26,960 nt of DNA from Russula earlei (Eukaryota; Basidiomycota; Agaricomycetes; Russulales; Russulaceae): assembly GCA_025769875.1 (NCBI GenBank), contig JAGFNK010000663.1, positions 1-26,960 on the forward strand, read 5' to 3'. The notes under the pieces are model-generated. The model made no database searches. It was not told the origin of the DNA and saw nothing but the letters and a program-made list of their open reading frames with translations. Below are positions 1 through 11,600 of this stretch, in pieces; position 1 is the stretch's first letter, and each line of letters begins with the position of its first letter. Made by a program: the position numbers and the translations under genes.

Positions 1-306
1 ATGGGTGTTACGAGCCTCGCAGCAGGTATCACACGAGGCAAGTGCGTGCGGCAGGCCGTAGGCGTGAAATCGGGTATCGAAAAACGGGAGCGTGTATCTC
101 AACCCTCGTCGGATGCGCGTCCTCATGGAGGACGGTGACCAGTACCTGTAGCTTGCACAGCCTGGCCATCCAAGTCCGGATGACTTCGTCGCGTGAGCCT
201 TAGGGACGGGAAGATTTCGTCGAAGGCAAGGCATGATGCGTTTAGTTGAGCCTCGAGCAGTGCCATCGTGTTCCGTGTTGCGCCGTGAAGCGGGCCGGCA
301 GGGAAA
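1..306. other. No gene recognised (left edge)
   Basis: A frame beginning with ATG at base 1 runs only 45 codons to a TGA at 136-138 and has no recognisable motif. It is most likely chance. I see no RNA gene or repeat before the foldback element that begins at 307. Confidence 0.5.
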
Positions 307-713
307 CACGACGGGCAGGAAGGGATAAGTCGACTCCGCTTATAGTCAACTCAGTGGATAATAAAAGTAAAATATTTTCAAGTGCTGAGTAGGCTCTGTT
401 GCGGCCACAAATTATATTACATAAGTAATGACCTTAGTTGAGCATGAAAAATGTGACAAAAAAGGTTAAATATGGAGAGTCTACTCATTCCGGCACAACT
501 TTTACCCAGGCTAGGGTAAAAGTTGTGCCGGAATGAGTAGACTCTCCATATTAACCTTTTTTGTCACATTTTTCGTGCTCAACTAAGGTCATTACTTATG
601 TAATATAATTTGTGGCCGCAACAGAGCCTACTCAGCACTTGAAATATTTTACTTTTATTATCCACTGAGTTGACTATAAGCGGAGTCGACTTATCACCTT
701 CCTGCCCGTCGTG
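307..713. repeat. Near-perfect foldback inverted repeat
   Basis: The left arm (307-507) and right arm (514-713) are reverse complements of each other around a 6-base centre (508-513, aggcta). The arms differ by only a handful of changes: one base in the outer GGAAGG-GATAAG segment, one in a T run, one in an A run, and a T/C substitution in GCAYGAAAAATG. The element has no open reading frame of note and its arms are AT-rich. It could be a foldback or MITE-type element, a recently formed palindrome, or an assembly fold-back. The only possible target duplication is a 3-base AAA on each side, which is weak. Transcription through it would give a long hairpin RNA. Confidence 0.9.
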
Positions 714-855
714 AAAGGACAATGTGCTCTGCCCCACCACCACTTCACCTTGGTACACACCTCGGTACTACCCTGGACCCTGTTCTCCTGAATATTGAAG
801 GAGCCTACCATTCATCGGCTTCATCCCTTTGTCTATATATACAGCTACTCCGACT

Positions 856-3800
856 TCGAATCTCCAAATAATCACGGATGCGTTGAGTGACTACACCGAA
901 GACACAGGGATAGACCTGCCATTCCATTCGCCGAGAAGCTTCAACTTTCCCGATCCCCCATGACATCCTTAAGCTCCTTCAGGAGTGAGAGAAGACTTTC
1001 AAAAAGTATCGCAATAGGAATCGGACGTTCATAAACTTGCCTCAGTCGTGCAGCGAATGTCCTTCATGCGTTCTCCAACACTCTTAGCGAGTCTATCAGC
1101 CTGGTGGGCCACGATCTCATCATTCCCTGTCTCGTTCCTGTCTGACTATGTAATCCAACTTATTACCAGGTCCCTTTCCCGCCAGCGAAAGCCATCTTCG
1201 TTGGCATTCATGTCCTCCTCGCCGTATGCTTCTTAAATCCAGCCTTCTACTAGATCCGATCTAATGAATCGGTATTTCAGGCTGCGAGTGGAGTCAGTTC
1301 AAGCTATGACGCTCTTCTCGACCTCTTCGAATACTCAGGAAATTTCCTAAAACGTCTTGAGATTTATACCAACATTACTCCACCCCATGTATGACAGATA
1401 TGATCGTTAAAGTAATGGCCGAATTACTTGCAGTGCTTGGCCTGGCAACAAAACAAATTAAGCAAAGGCGATTTAGTAAGCCGCCCATCATGGAATGTAA
1501 TAATTGCGCCGTTGCTCACCGCGCCGTAGTGAAGTTTGCCAGGGAACTATTAGGAGAGGATGAGGTGGAGGTGATACTTTCAGAGATTGGATCGATTGAC
1601 ACAGGAGGAGGCTCGGATGGCCGTCACAGACATTAGGCATCGTCCATGTTCTTGTAAATAATATGAAAGCAGTTATGGAAGGTGCGGTCTACTTAGTTGA
1701 TCGATCGCTGATATTTCCTGAGCACTCTATGGACAGATGGTAAGGCGTCGACGGACGCCATTCGACAGGATTCGAATATGTATCCCATTTGAAATAGGAA
1801 TTTCCCATGCACACCTGCAATCATAGTTGCCCTTCGCCTGATTGTAAACGACCAGACGAAGATAAAGATAATACGTTTGTCATTCCCGTGTTCTGTCGTT
1901 TTTCATCCTGAGTCCACGATTGCCCTGCAGGTGACCAGTTGCAAAGGGACGTCCAACATTGGCGCTATCCTCCCGACCCTTCGTCGAATCATGACTTTGT
2001 TTGGAAAGCACACAAAAGCGGAACAGCAGAATAGTTCTTTGAGAGCAATGTATTAACAGGATGGAAAGCAGTTGGATCTCTCCTATGGATCCATGGGAAA
2101 CCTATGTTTCCTGATTTGCCAACACATCACTTGCATTAATCGCTCCCTATGTTATAGCCTGCTCCGGGAAAAGCACACTCCTGTACGTGGTGCCTCATAA
2201 CTGTATTCGAGGGTTTTCATATTACCTACTAGTTCCTCAATCATTCAAGACATCGAGGGTATGCGTGCAGCTGGACTGGCCACAATGGCCTATTATTACT
2301 TCGATTTTCGGGACAAGAAACAAGACCGCTATGGTCTCCTCTCTTCTCTCCTTTCTCTACTTTCCGCGGAATTGGATCCCTGCTATGAGTTTCTCTCTCA
2401 ATCATATTTAGACAATGCTGGGGGAACACGGAAACCGACCAGTATCACCCTTATGAAATGTCTCAGAGATATGCTGATGCTCCCTGATCAAGGCCGGATT
2501 TATCTCATCATCGATGTCCTTGATGAATGCCCAAAAATCTCAGGGATGCCATCTGCCCGCGAAGAAGTCCTTGACCTCGTTAAAGAAGTTGCCGGTTTCA
2601 AACTTGCAAATGTGCATGTATGCGTGGCTAGCCATCCGGAGATCGACATCCGAGCGGCGCTCGATCCGTTGAAACCACTGCAGATTTCTCTTCAGAGAGG
2701 GAACAAAGGGGGGATGTCATCCAGTATATCAACTTTGTGGACCAATGTGGTCAATTCAGATGACAGGATGCGGAAATGGAAAAAGGCAGATCGCGAACAG
2801 GTAATTGGTATGCTCTCTAACAAAGTTGACGGCATGTAAGTTTTTTTGACGCGTTGGCCCGAGTTTCATGATGAGGCTCACATCACAACTTAGGTTTCGA
2901 TGGTGGTCTACCAAATTGACAGGCTGCGTCGCAGTGTCCCCGCCAGTATCCGGAACGCCCTCATGTCTCTACCAGAGACCTTCGATGAAACATACGAGCA
3001 AACGTTGCTAGGAATTGACAAGGAAAAACGAGAGTATATGCAGCGTCTTCTTGGATGCCTCACAGTGTCCATCTGTCCTCTCTGCGTTGAACAACTTGCC
3101 GAAAATTTCACACTTCAGATTGACGAGCCCACAGACCCCACGATTGGCGGCCGTAAGGCGCAGAAGATGCGGTTTTATCTGAATGCTCGAGCCTTATTTC
3201 CATCGTCGATGTCGCCGGCTCCCGAATCGTACCATTCTCCCACTTCTCCGTTGTAGCGCGCCAGGTCGGGGCACGCGGAGTCCGTGGGGCTTGATCCGAG
3301 GGCGGGTAGGAGCGGAAAGGAACAGGGGAGAGCAAGCAGCAGTCGCACGCACTTGTTTGGCTTCTTGGTTTTCGCAGACAGATATGAGAGACACAAAAGA
3401 GGTCTGAAAGCTTCCTCTTGCTTAGTTGGATTCAAGAAAGTAGGTAAGGTGTTTATATACAGGGGGGAGACATGATGCAGGAAAATCTAGACCAAGTGAG
3501 ATCAAACTATGATGAAAGGAGGGTATGATCCATCACGTGCCACTTACGCGCACGTGATTTCATACCTTTTTAACATCGGGACGACTCGGGAAGGCAGAGG
3601 AACGCCTATCATATTACCACATCCTTCCCGGACCAGTTCATACCATCTTTGCCCACGCCTGCCTAGGTGTCCTTTTCCAGCTCGACAACAAAATCGACAG
3701 AAATATCACTCTCCTCTCGCCCTCTACGCAGCACGACACTGGATTGATCATGTACAATTTAGGAATGTCTCAGGGTATGTTCAGGAGGTGATGAAGCATC

Positions 3801-3904
3801 TGTTCGATCCAGCGAAGACTCGGTTTGCGGCATGGGTGTGGCTATATGACATAATCATTGTGGTTGGACCACCGGGCGTTGCCCAACATGAGCAACTGCT
3901 CTAG
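856..3904 (+). pseudogene. Decayed NACHT-domain NLR (STAND) gene
   Basis: Pieces in all three forward frames match, in order, the Agaricomycete NACHT protein family as I know it. An N-terminal helical region lies at about 856-1630 (AKAIFVGIHVLLAV at about 1170-1230, IVKVMAELLAVLGLATKQIK at 1403-1462). A broken Walker A (APGKSTLL) is at about 2161-2184. A long NACHT stretch at 2261-2836 includes YYYFDFRDKKQDRYGLLSSL and the Walker B LIIDVLDEC. A splice site at 2836/2837 leads into 2896-3120, which includes PETFDETYEQTLLGIDKEKR. The ARC-like end is at about 3165-3243 and a last block at 3715-3865 (ALYAARHWIDHVQFRNVSGY). Damage includes TAG at 2032-2034 where the family has Trp, TGA in the N-terminal region (about 985), frameshifts near 2898, 3150 and 3715, and SRPE changed to SHPE. 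No ankyrin or WD40 repeats follow, so it is also truncated. In life such proteins act as cytosolic non-self sensors. Confidence 0.9.
3244..3566. other. Segment inserted in the NLR pseudogene
   Basis: The pseudogene reading stops matching its family after FSHFSV (about 3243). It resumes near 3605 with YHILP-like coding, so roughly 20 expected codons are replaced by about 340 bp of unrelated, GC-rich sequence. Near the right end is a small imperfect inverted repeat (3522-3566: GGTATGA...ATCACGTG / CACGTGATTTCATACC). Its inner arms TCACGTG (3533-3539) and CACGTGA (3551-3557) each carry a CACGTG E-box core. It may be a remnant of an inserted element, but no target duplication was identified. Confidence 0.45.
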
Positions 3905-5047
3905 GTATTCTTGTCACGTGCATGGTCAGCCGATCAAGCCAAGCGCGCGCGCATTGCCCGCGGGAAAAACTCGACGACACTGAGCAATCGCGAATGGGGC
4001 GGTGCCCGTCCATGGCCATATACTGTCGCTCGTTCGATGCCCACGTGTCCTTCCTGATGAAATTGCATTACAAACTTTGTCGTGCCTCACCAGCTGTGGC
4101 ATGCACGCACAAAAAGACCCCATTGGGCGTCAAAACCCCCGCGAGCGGGAGAGGAGCACCGCCTCAGAATAGCCGTGCACGAGAAAGGGGTTCAAACAGA
4201 CGAATCCCCGGCGCTCTTGATCTCGAGGGGGACACGGGGGAACAGGGACAGGACAGGCTGGGAGTCTAGGAGTGCAGAAGTCCAGAGGGAGAGGGAGAGA
4301 GAGAATTCATCTCATCGGCGGGGGGCCCCGAAGATGGTGGCGTTAGCTACTTGCTAGCTGGTTAAGGTTAAGGCACGGGCGGTGCTGTGCGCCGCTGTGC
4401 GGCGGTGGCCAAAATGGTTAGCATTGCCGATGGTAGCGGCGTGTAAGCAGACCGCGCCTGAAGCGAACGACGCCCGAACGACGCCTAGCGGCGAGCGAGC
4501 TATTAGGCAATGGAGCACCCGTTCCCATAACCCTCCGAGTCTGAAGGGGGGCCGCTGCCAGCCACTTTAGATTGCTCGCGCTTCACCCGAGGTCGTCATG
4601 TCCCGTCGTAGAGACCATGGTGGTGTGTGCCCGTGTGAGGTGTGCAGTGAAGGTTAAGTCTGACTGCCTTTAACGCTTTGGGGCAAATTTTTCCACACGC
4701 ATATCGTCAGACCCGAAGAGGCAATGGGTTCAAAGTAGCGATGCGCCCGAGTTGAGGCACGCGTGGAAGACACCTGCCGTGGCGAAGAAACCTGAATTAA
4801 AGTCGAGGACCGCGTGCGCGTGATCATACACATAATAACCAGAGCAGAGGAACGTCGGTAATGAATGGAGCACGGCGAGAAGACGTGCGCAGAAGAGTGT
4901 ATCGTAATTCCATACACATACAGGAACAGAAAACAAAACAGCTCCGAGACCACCAACCCTTCCAGGCGCGATGTTACAAAAAACTACCGCATGAGCGGAC
5001 AACTCGGATAAGCGATCGCAGAACGAGGTCGCGGATTTAACTTGAAG
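3905..5047. other. No gene recognised
   Basis: This interval lies between the end of the NLR pseudogene and the end of the minus-strand Cys-motif gene. Its short frames on both strands (at most about 115 codons) contain no motif, splice-joined continuation or family resemblance that I recognise. The 3' untranslated region of the minus-strand gene probably lies at its right end. Confidence 0.5.
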
Positions 5048-6021
5048 TCAACTTCCAGATGGATATATGCAAGCAGTACCACCGCAGAACTGATAGCCCA
5101 TTCGACGAGGCCATACCCTACATTGCTTGCAAGGCTTCTGCAAATCCTGCCGTACTGCAGCCCTAAGGGAAAGTAAGCCAACTCCGGGCGGTGAAGGCGA
5201 TGCGGACAGCGCACTCCATATGGTCGACACTACACCATTCTGCATAGTCGTTGACCTGACTGTCAAAGGACACACGGTTTTGACAAGAGGGGTATCGACA
5301 CTTATGGACTAGACGAGCACATCAAAAAGGAAATACTCCAAGCTAACTGCGTTGCTTACTTTGGCCGACTGAAGGATAGCTCGGGGGACCTCTTCTCTGC
5401 AGCTGGTGGTAGTTGCCGTGCGCTTCATTATGTCCAGCAGTGTCCCGATCCTGAGATCGCGCATCCATGGCCGTGTAGCCTCCTGGCCATGAACTGGATT
5501 GAAAACCAGGATACGAATCGGTGCGGCCAGTAACTGAACTAGTACTCCCGGCAGGATACATGTCGTAGCTCCCAGCCGGATACATGTCATAGCTACCAGA
5601 AGAATCACCAAGAGTATCCCGACGTGCATAATGATGTGGGTCTGTGAACGAATTGGACGTCTGTGAGGGGAGATAAGTTGCAGGGTATCCGGGGAGGCTG
5701 CGCTGAGAAAGACTTGGTTCTATATGTTGCTGGGAATAAGACATGTGTCCTTCCCCATAAGGCGGATAGCTGCCAGAGGTTCCAGACGGCTGAAATGGTT
5801 GCGGACCTCCCGGATAAGACGAATATGCTTAAAATAAAGACTTAATCTTTCAGTCGTTCAAAAGACGGGGACGAGATACCATTGTAACCCGGACGGGAAG
5901 AATAGGGACGTTGAGTGATCGGTGGGAATAGGATGGGTTGTTCAGGTTGTTGAGACGAATTCGAGAAGGGGGTCGGATAATGACCGGAACGGTAGCGTGG
6001 ATCTTGGTCGTCATAATTCAT
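5048..6021 (-). CDS. Tyr/Pro/Gln/Ser-rich protein with C-terminal Cys motif
   Basis: The spliced model has exon 1 at 6021-5880, a 52-bp intron at 5879-5828 (GTATCT...TTTTAAG), exon 2 at 5827-5360, a 100-bp intron at 5359-5260 (GTAAGC...GACAG) and exon 3 at 5259-5048. It encodes 273 residues from ATGAATTATGAC. The first 200 residues are low complexity and probably disordered, rich in Tyr, Pro, Gly, Gln and Ser. They include a tandem octapeptide SYDMYPAG. The end holds CKQC (about 247-250) followed by GYQFCGGTAC (about 260-267), a possible zinc-binding C-x2-C...FCG-x3-C pair. The usual basidiomycete motif would be CG-x2-C, so this copy may be off by one residue or decayed. If the second intron is not used, translation stops at 5343. 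Function is unknown; disorder plus a Zn motif would fit a nuclear protein, which is inference only. The first intron is better supported than the second. Confidence 0.55.
5547..5594 (-). repeat. Two tandem 24-bp units coding SYDMYPAG
   Basis: On the minus strand, 5594-5571 and 5570-5547 are two in-frame 24-base copies with a few silent third-base differences. They duplicate the octapeptide SYDMYPAG in the disordered part of the minus-strand gene. Confidence 0.9.
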
Positions 6022-8651
6022 GGTAGAGTGTGTTGAAGGAGGGGAGGGGCTAACCAGTGATGATCGGGGGAGGACCTTTATTCATATCTTCGCATAACTT
6101 GTTGAAAGGAAAAGTCGCACGGACCGCCTTTGTATAGCCATAGCCATACAGTCAGATGAGCAAGGCGTCTCAGGAATTATCTGATGTATTGACGTCGGAT
6201 GCCACTGTACAGGTTCAGATGAATTGCCCCTTGTACCTGATGCATGAAATCCGAATACACCCAGATGCAGGATGCCTTGCATCACATGGTGCACGCGCCG
6301 TCATCTCTGGGATTTGATTCTAACTCGGGCCAAGTGGGCGCGGTTAACGGGAGGGTCACGAGGTCGTGTACCCCGTGAGGGCGTAAATGCACCCAAAATA
6401 TACGGAGATTAAAGCGTGAAGCCGAATGTAGATATCGCAGCCATCAACCCACCCATAGATGTGTAAAGTCCGTCGCGCCGTCTTGATCTCTCCTACGGAG
6501 CAATACCTATATCCTTGTAACGATGCATCGAACGCACGTTGTTACCATTTTGCAACATGCGTACTCTGCTTTTTGCTACCGTCAGACAGCTCATCAGGGC
6601 ATTATAAGTTTGGGGGCTCTCCGAGATGAGCTGGTAGGGAGAGCATGAACAACGATAGATGATGATATGAGGGAAGGGATGAGGTGCTACCCAGAGGGAT
6701 GCTGGGTAGCTAAGACCTCGTGCGCAAATTTGCAGCCGGTGAAGGGAGAGCGCATGGCTAAGAGGGGGGTCCAGTCAGTTGAGGGAGGACCTGGGCGAGT
6801 GCATTTGAGCTGGGCTGTCTTCGAAGAGTACGTTGAGGCGACGGCGGCAGCAATTGCACTGGCAGGGAGAGGTCATAGAGTGTATTAGGTGCGTATAGCT
6901 AGCCAAGTAAGACCTGGACGAATAATGTTTGTATTGGCCCATAACACCGCCGTGATCACTGCCAGTCAAGCTGGTTAGCAAATGACAAGCCAGACTTGGA
7001 AAGGGATTCGCCACCGGACGTGGCGAGTACTTTGGCAAGGCAAGGGAGTGCGACCAGGAGAGCATGCAATCCACCAGCTCAAGAAATATGATCATCCTAC
7101 AGCGGTCAGGCTAGTCAATTCCTGTCGCGTATGCCCCATCGACAACTCAGAGAAGCCTCGTCCTAGTGTCGGCCATCACAAAGTACGGGACGACAGCGCC
7201 ATACTATCCACGTTCTCGACGGCAACTAAAACACTACTCCCACCCTCTCTGAGAACAACGCACTCCGCCCGTGGCACCTAGCTTGCAAGTGTTATCCAGT
7301 TACGACCGCATTGGAAAGACGTTGCGTTAGCATCAAAGGCAGAATTGGGAAGGTGAGCAACGTCCGCGCGAGCCAGTTCTCTAGCCCGTACAAAATATGT
7401 GCGAGGGGTTTGAGCCAGGGCAGGCGGACGCTCAACATAGCGTGGCGATGAAAACGCAACACATGCGAAGTGCGGATAGCTGCATCGCAATGCAGAGCAT
7501 CGCCCTCGCCGCTGTACGCATAAATGAGACCTTGCGTTGGCGTGAAAGCATGAGTAGAGGAGTGACGTTAGGGACGTGGAACATGCGCGCGGTGTGGGCT
7601 TCGGGTGTGAGCGTGGGCGAGGTTATGCACGGAGAGACGCGAGCCGTGTGCCGGCCCTTAAGAAAACATGCGCAGCAAGAATCGGTGCATGGAGATGCAG
7701 GTAAGTCGACAGTGAGAGGTAATTTCGGCTGGGGCAGCGCAGTGTAGTGGGGATGTCGTATTGGAAGATGCGGCGGTCATGCGGGGGAAATTAAGCGCCG
7801 CCGTTGGCGTTGGACTCGATGGAGAAAGCGAGAGGAGAGACGGCGGTTGAAGTCCTTATTTTGGCAGCAGTGAACCTTGGCAAGGACATAAATTATATCT
7901 GACGAGAGATGCAAATTTCTACTGTAGATCGAAGCTGGGATGCGAGTGCGTTCGCCCAGGGAAAAGTAGGCAGAAGGTGACGGAGTTGGGGATAAGGGAA
8001 AGAGTGAATAGACCGCGGTGGCAAGGGTAAGGCGGCCCGCGATAGCGAGCGACGAGCCAGGCGGGAAGCGGATCGAGACCGCAGTGGAAACTCGAATGGA
8101 GAAAAGCAAAGTCGATGGCAGGAACAAATTTATGATGAGCCCGTCGGAAGCGGACGAGAGGCCGAGCAGAGACGCTGACGCGGTTTGTGATGAAAGCGGT
8201 TGGGCGAGGTAACCGAGCATGACTTTATGTGTCGTTAGAAGTGGGCTGTAGAGCAGACGACGCACTTGAAACTTAGAAGAGGGCCACGGGATTTGATTGA
8301 ATTTCGGGGGGGGGGGGGATAGATTTATACACTCGTACCTACGAGCTATATTCTGGGTCCGTAGATAGTCCCAAACGCGTGCTAACGTGGTCCTTCCTAA
8401 CAGGACGATTTGTGAGCCGCGTAGAGCAGACAAGTGGGCAGGCGGGACTCTAGGATGAGAGTCCGTCTGTCAGCAATATATTATGGCCATCGTAAGGGCG
8501 GCGATCTTGAAGAGATACCATGGTGAACGGGGAAGGGGAAGTTTGCGAGACTTGGGGCAAGAATGTTGGACAGGCAGCTAGCTGCTGGAATGGTTAGGGT
8601 TTCTAGTGAACTACAGTTCAAGGCCCCCGACCAACTCTCCTCCCATGGTCG
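6022..8651. other. Long interval without a supported gene
   Basis: The left end is the 5' flank of the minus-strand Cys-motif gene. Several frames of 70-218 codons occur, the longest at 8433-7777 on the minus strand (218 codons). None shows a domain, intron-joined continuation or family resemblance. The 218-codon frame reads through the 13-base C run on that strand and looks like a chance GC-rich frame. The right end would have been the promoter of the Zn2Cys6 gene. Confidence 0.5.
8306..8318. repeat. G13 homopolymer
   Basis: Thirteen consecutive G lie on the plus strand, about 330 bp upstream of the transcription-factor pseudogene. Runs like this are prone to length error in sequencing. Confidence 0.95.
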
Positions 8652-11600
8652 ATGTCCGACTCCTACATCGACAACCTGATCTCCTGTATCCTATAGACCC
8701 CCACGTCCAGCACTTCCTCGCCCCCGGTTCGGCTCTCACCCCCGCGTTGGACCACGTAAGTCTTTCGACCACATCACACGTTTGGACCAGTCCCACACTG
8801 CCGTCCCCCGGAGCCGGCTCTTCCAAAGCCCCCACCGTCATCGTACATCCTCGCCTTAGACGAGGGGACGTCTCCACGCCTCCTTAAGCTACCAGGCACA
8901 AGCGTCACAGACCCGACACCGACGAAGATGAAGATGAAGACATGGTGGGCGCGAACGTTGACCCGAACGTACCTCAGTCGAGTGCTTTACCATATACCGC
9001 CGCTTTCTCCGAGGCTGATGTCTTCCCTTCCCTTCAATTTGTTTTCATGCCTTGATTTTTCCTCTTGCCTGCCGTTTCATCTTCATGTTACCTCTTGGAA
9101 TTTTCTTTATCAACCAAACAACAATTCGCGCCCACTCTCAAAATAATATGCGTTCTCTCTCCCCCCACTGATGCGACAGAACAGCGCTGACATTGCGCTT
9201 CCCCTGCGAACACCAAGTCCGAATCCCGTTCATCCATTCACCCTTGCCACCTCGATCCCGTGCGCGCGTCTCAGATGAAATGCCATTTTCCTCCTGGGGA
9301 GAACGTGTGCAAGCATTGTAGATCTGGCAAGCACAACTGTATTGTTGAAGGCCGAAAACCCAGGAGTGCTTCAAAGTGGGTCCTCTCCCGCCTAATGGCC
9401 TCCATTTTTTACGCCCCGTCATGCGCTTTAAAAACTGTCTACCTTTCCCCCTTTCCATCACCCCTCCTCCCAAAATGCCAAACTCTGCCCATTCCCGCGC
9501 TCCCTCATTTTCTGTTCCCTCCGCTGACGATGAATGCTCATTTTCACCCCTTAGTAAACGCGAATATCTTCTTGCCCAGATGAAACAAAAGTACGAGCTT
9601 ATTGATTCCCTCGTAAAGCAGGTGCGTCCCCTCTCCCACATCCTATCAAGATTTCGGCGCTCAATTTGACCTCGTCACACCGGCTGCACAACCCATATCT
9701 GGCCACTACTCTCTCTCCATCGGGGCATACCGCAATGCAACATCTTTTAAATGATCAACACCTGCAGAATGTGATCGCGTGGCTCGACCAACTACAGTCC
9801 TCCGTTCGCTCACCTGCCCGCTCTATCCCCGCCGCGAATCCGTTTCACCTCGACACAAGCGTGCCTTAAAAGTCGCCGGTTAATCGGATGAATCCGACGA
9901 AGAGCCTGCGTCCCAGAACGCGCTCAACAATGTGCTCCCTCGTCAGGCTCGGAAGATGTACCAGTGTCGCCCAACACCCTCGTAGAATCAGATATTGATC
10001 CATATCCAGACGATGCTGTTCCCATCGGGCTCCTTGCAAAGCTTCCAATCAGTACATTGCGGGATTCCACAAGTACTGCACTGGAGAAGACCCGTAAGGA
10101 AAATGCCGCGGCGGATGACGACGAAGTGGCGCGAGAATATTATTGTCTGCATAGAAGGTTTTCTGAACTGAGGTTCTGGTTCTTTCGTATCGTTGATAGG
10201 GTATCGCCAACAAGTCATATTTAATGCCAGGCCCGTTTATGGATCTCGGTCTGCGTGAGTCATTCATCGACAGGACGAGTCCATCGGACATATTGGAGCA
10301 TAAGCTGGTGATGCCTGATGACATGGAGAAATTGTTCGAAATGTGAGTCCATTGTTGTATTCACGCCGACCTCGCATTGGCCAGCTTCTATACGCGGATT
10401 AATATTTGTGCGTAGGAACTCTCATTACATGAGGAATGGCATTCGTTCATCTCACTGCATGAGCCCGAATCACACACGCCCGCCCTGACCTTTTCCCGGT
10501 GTCCATTCTTGATCACTGTTGGTTCGTCACAATCCCGCCCTCCAGTAACGTTCATGTGTTCACCTGCTATATTCCTCACATAGTCTATGCAATCTTATTA
10601 CGCTACTCTGAAAAGCGCGAAGTGTACCCGATTGCCATTTGCTTTGCCAAGACGGCCGCGGCCAATGCACTGATTGATGGATGGAAATCTGTTGAGCTGT
10701 GCTAAGCATATATATCTATGTTGTGCCCGCCCGCCGTTGGGAAGAAGATCGTAGCTGATTGTACACCGGTCTCGCCATTCGGTGTGTGGATCTTCCACAT
10801 GTCACGGTCCAGACTGACTTGAACTCTGTGGCGCTAGAATTGCGACAGTTCTGAATCCACATATTCTGCCTCCGAAGAAGCCGACTAAGGAGCAGTAGGA
10901 GCTGGAGATGTTGAACTGCACCCGGATGGCTAATCTGCTTTAACATCGACAAGTCAAGCACTACACAGTTTTGCAAGCCGTCGACGTTGAAAGAGGACTT
11001 GTGCGTTTTTTCTTCTCGTCGACTTTCTCCCTCGCTAATAATTGGTATCTAGCATCGTGCGTAAATCTCTCGAATGGTACAAGTTCTCCCCGAACAACCA
11101 CCCTGTGCGTTGTATTATCCGCTCCTCCCCATCCTCCCCTCCGCTAGCATTTGTAAACTTGGCTGACTTGTCCGCGCTTATCAGTATGATAATCGCATAC
11201 ACGTCGTTCCGGATTGTCAACAAATTCTACCAAGAAGCTTTCTCCGATCCCACTGTACCCAATAGCTTGAATCACTCAATCGACTTCCAGGCAGTGACTC
11301 TGGAGCATGATCGGCTATTGATCGACTGCCGTCAGGAGTGGGCAGAGCTCTTCGAACGGGATTCGGACCACTCCGGTGCGTGGCACCCGTCGTTTCGGCT
11401 ATCTCGGACTCGTCTGACGTCGCCCTCGATCTTCTTACGTTACAGACGCCGCCTGCGAGTTCCGCGTCAAGCTTCTTCCATTGTAGTACTGTATGTCTCT
11501 CCGGCGTTTATTTTGCCTGTTCGCCGACTCACCTTGTGATTCTTTCGCATTACAGCTACACCAATTATGCGAGGCTCGTTATGTTCTCTTTCAGGGTTCC

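Noticed and set aside
1..138. 45-codon frame starting at base 1
   Set aside because: It is short, without motif, and its start coincides with the window edge.
7777..8433. 218-codon minus-strand frame
   Set aside because: It has no motif, it crosses a 13-base homopolymer, and its composition resembles read-through of non-coding GC-rich DNA.
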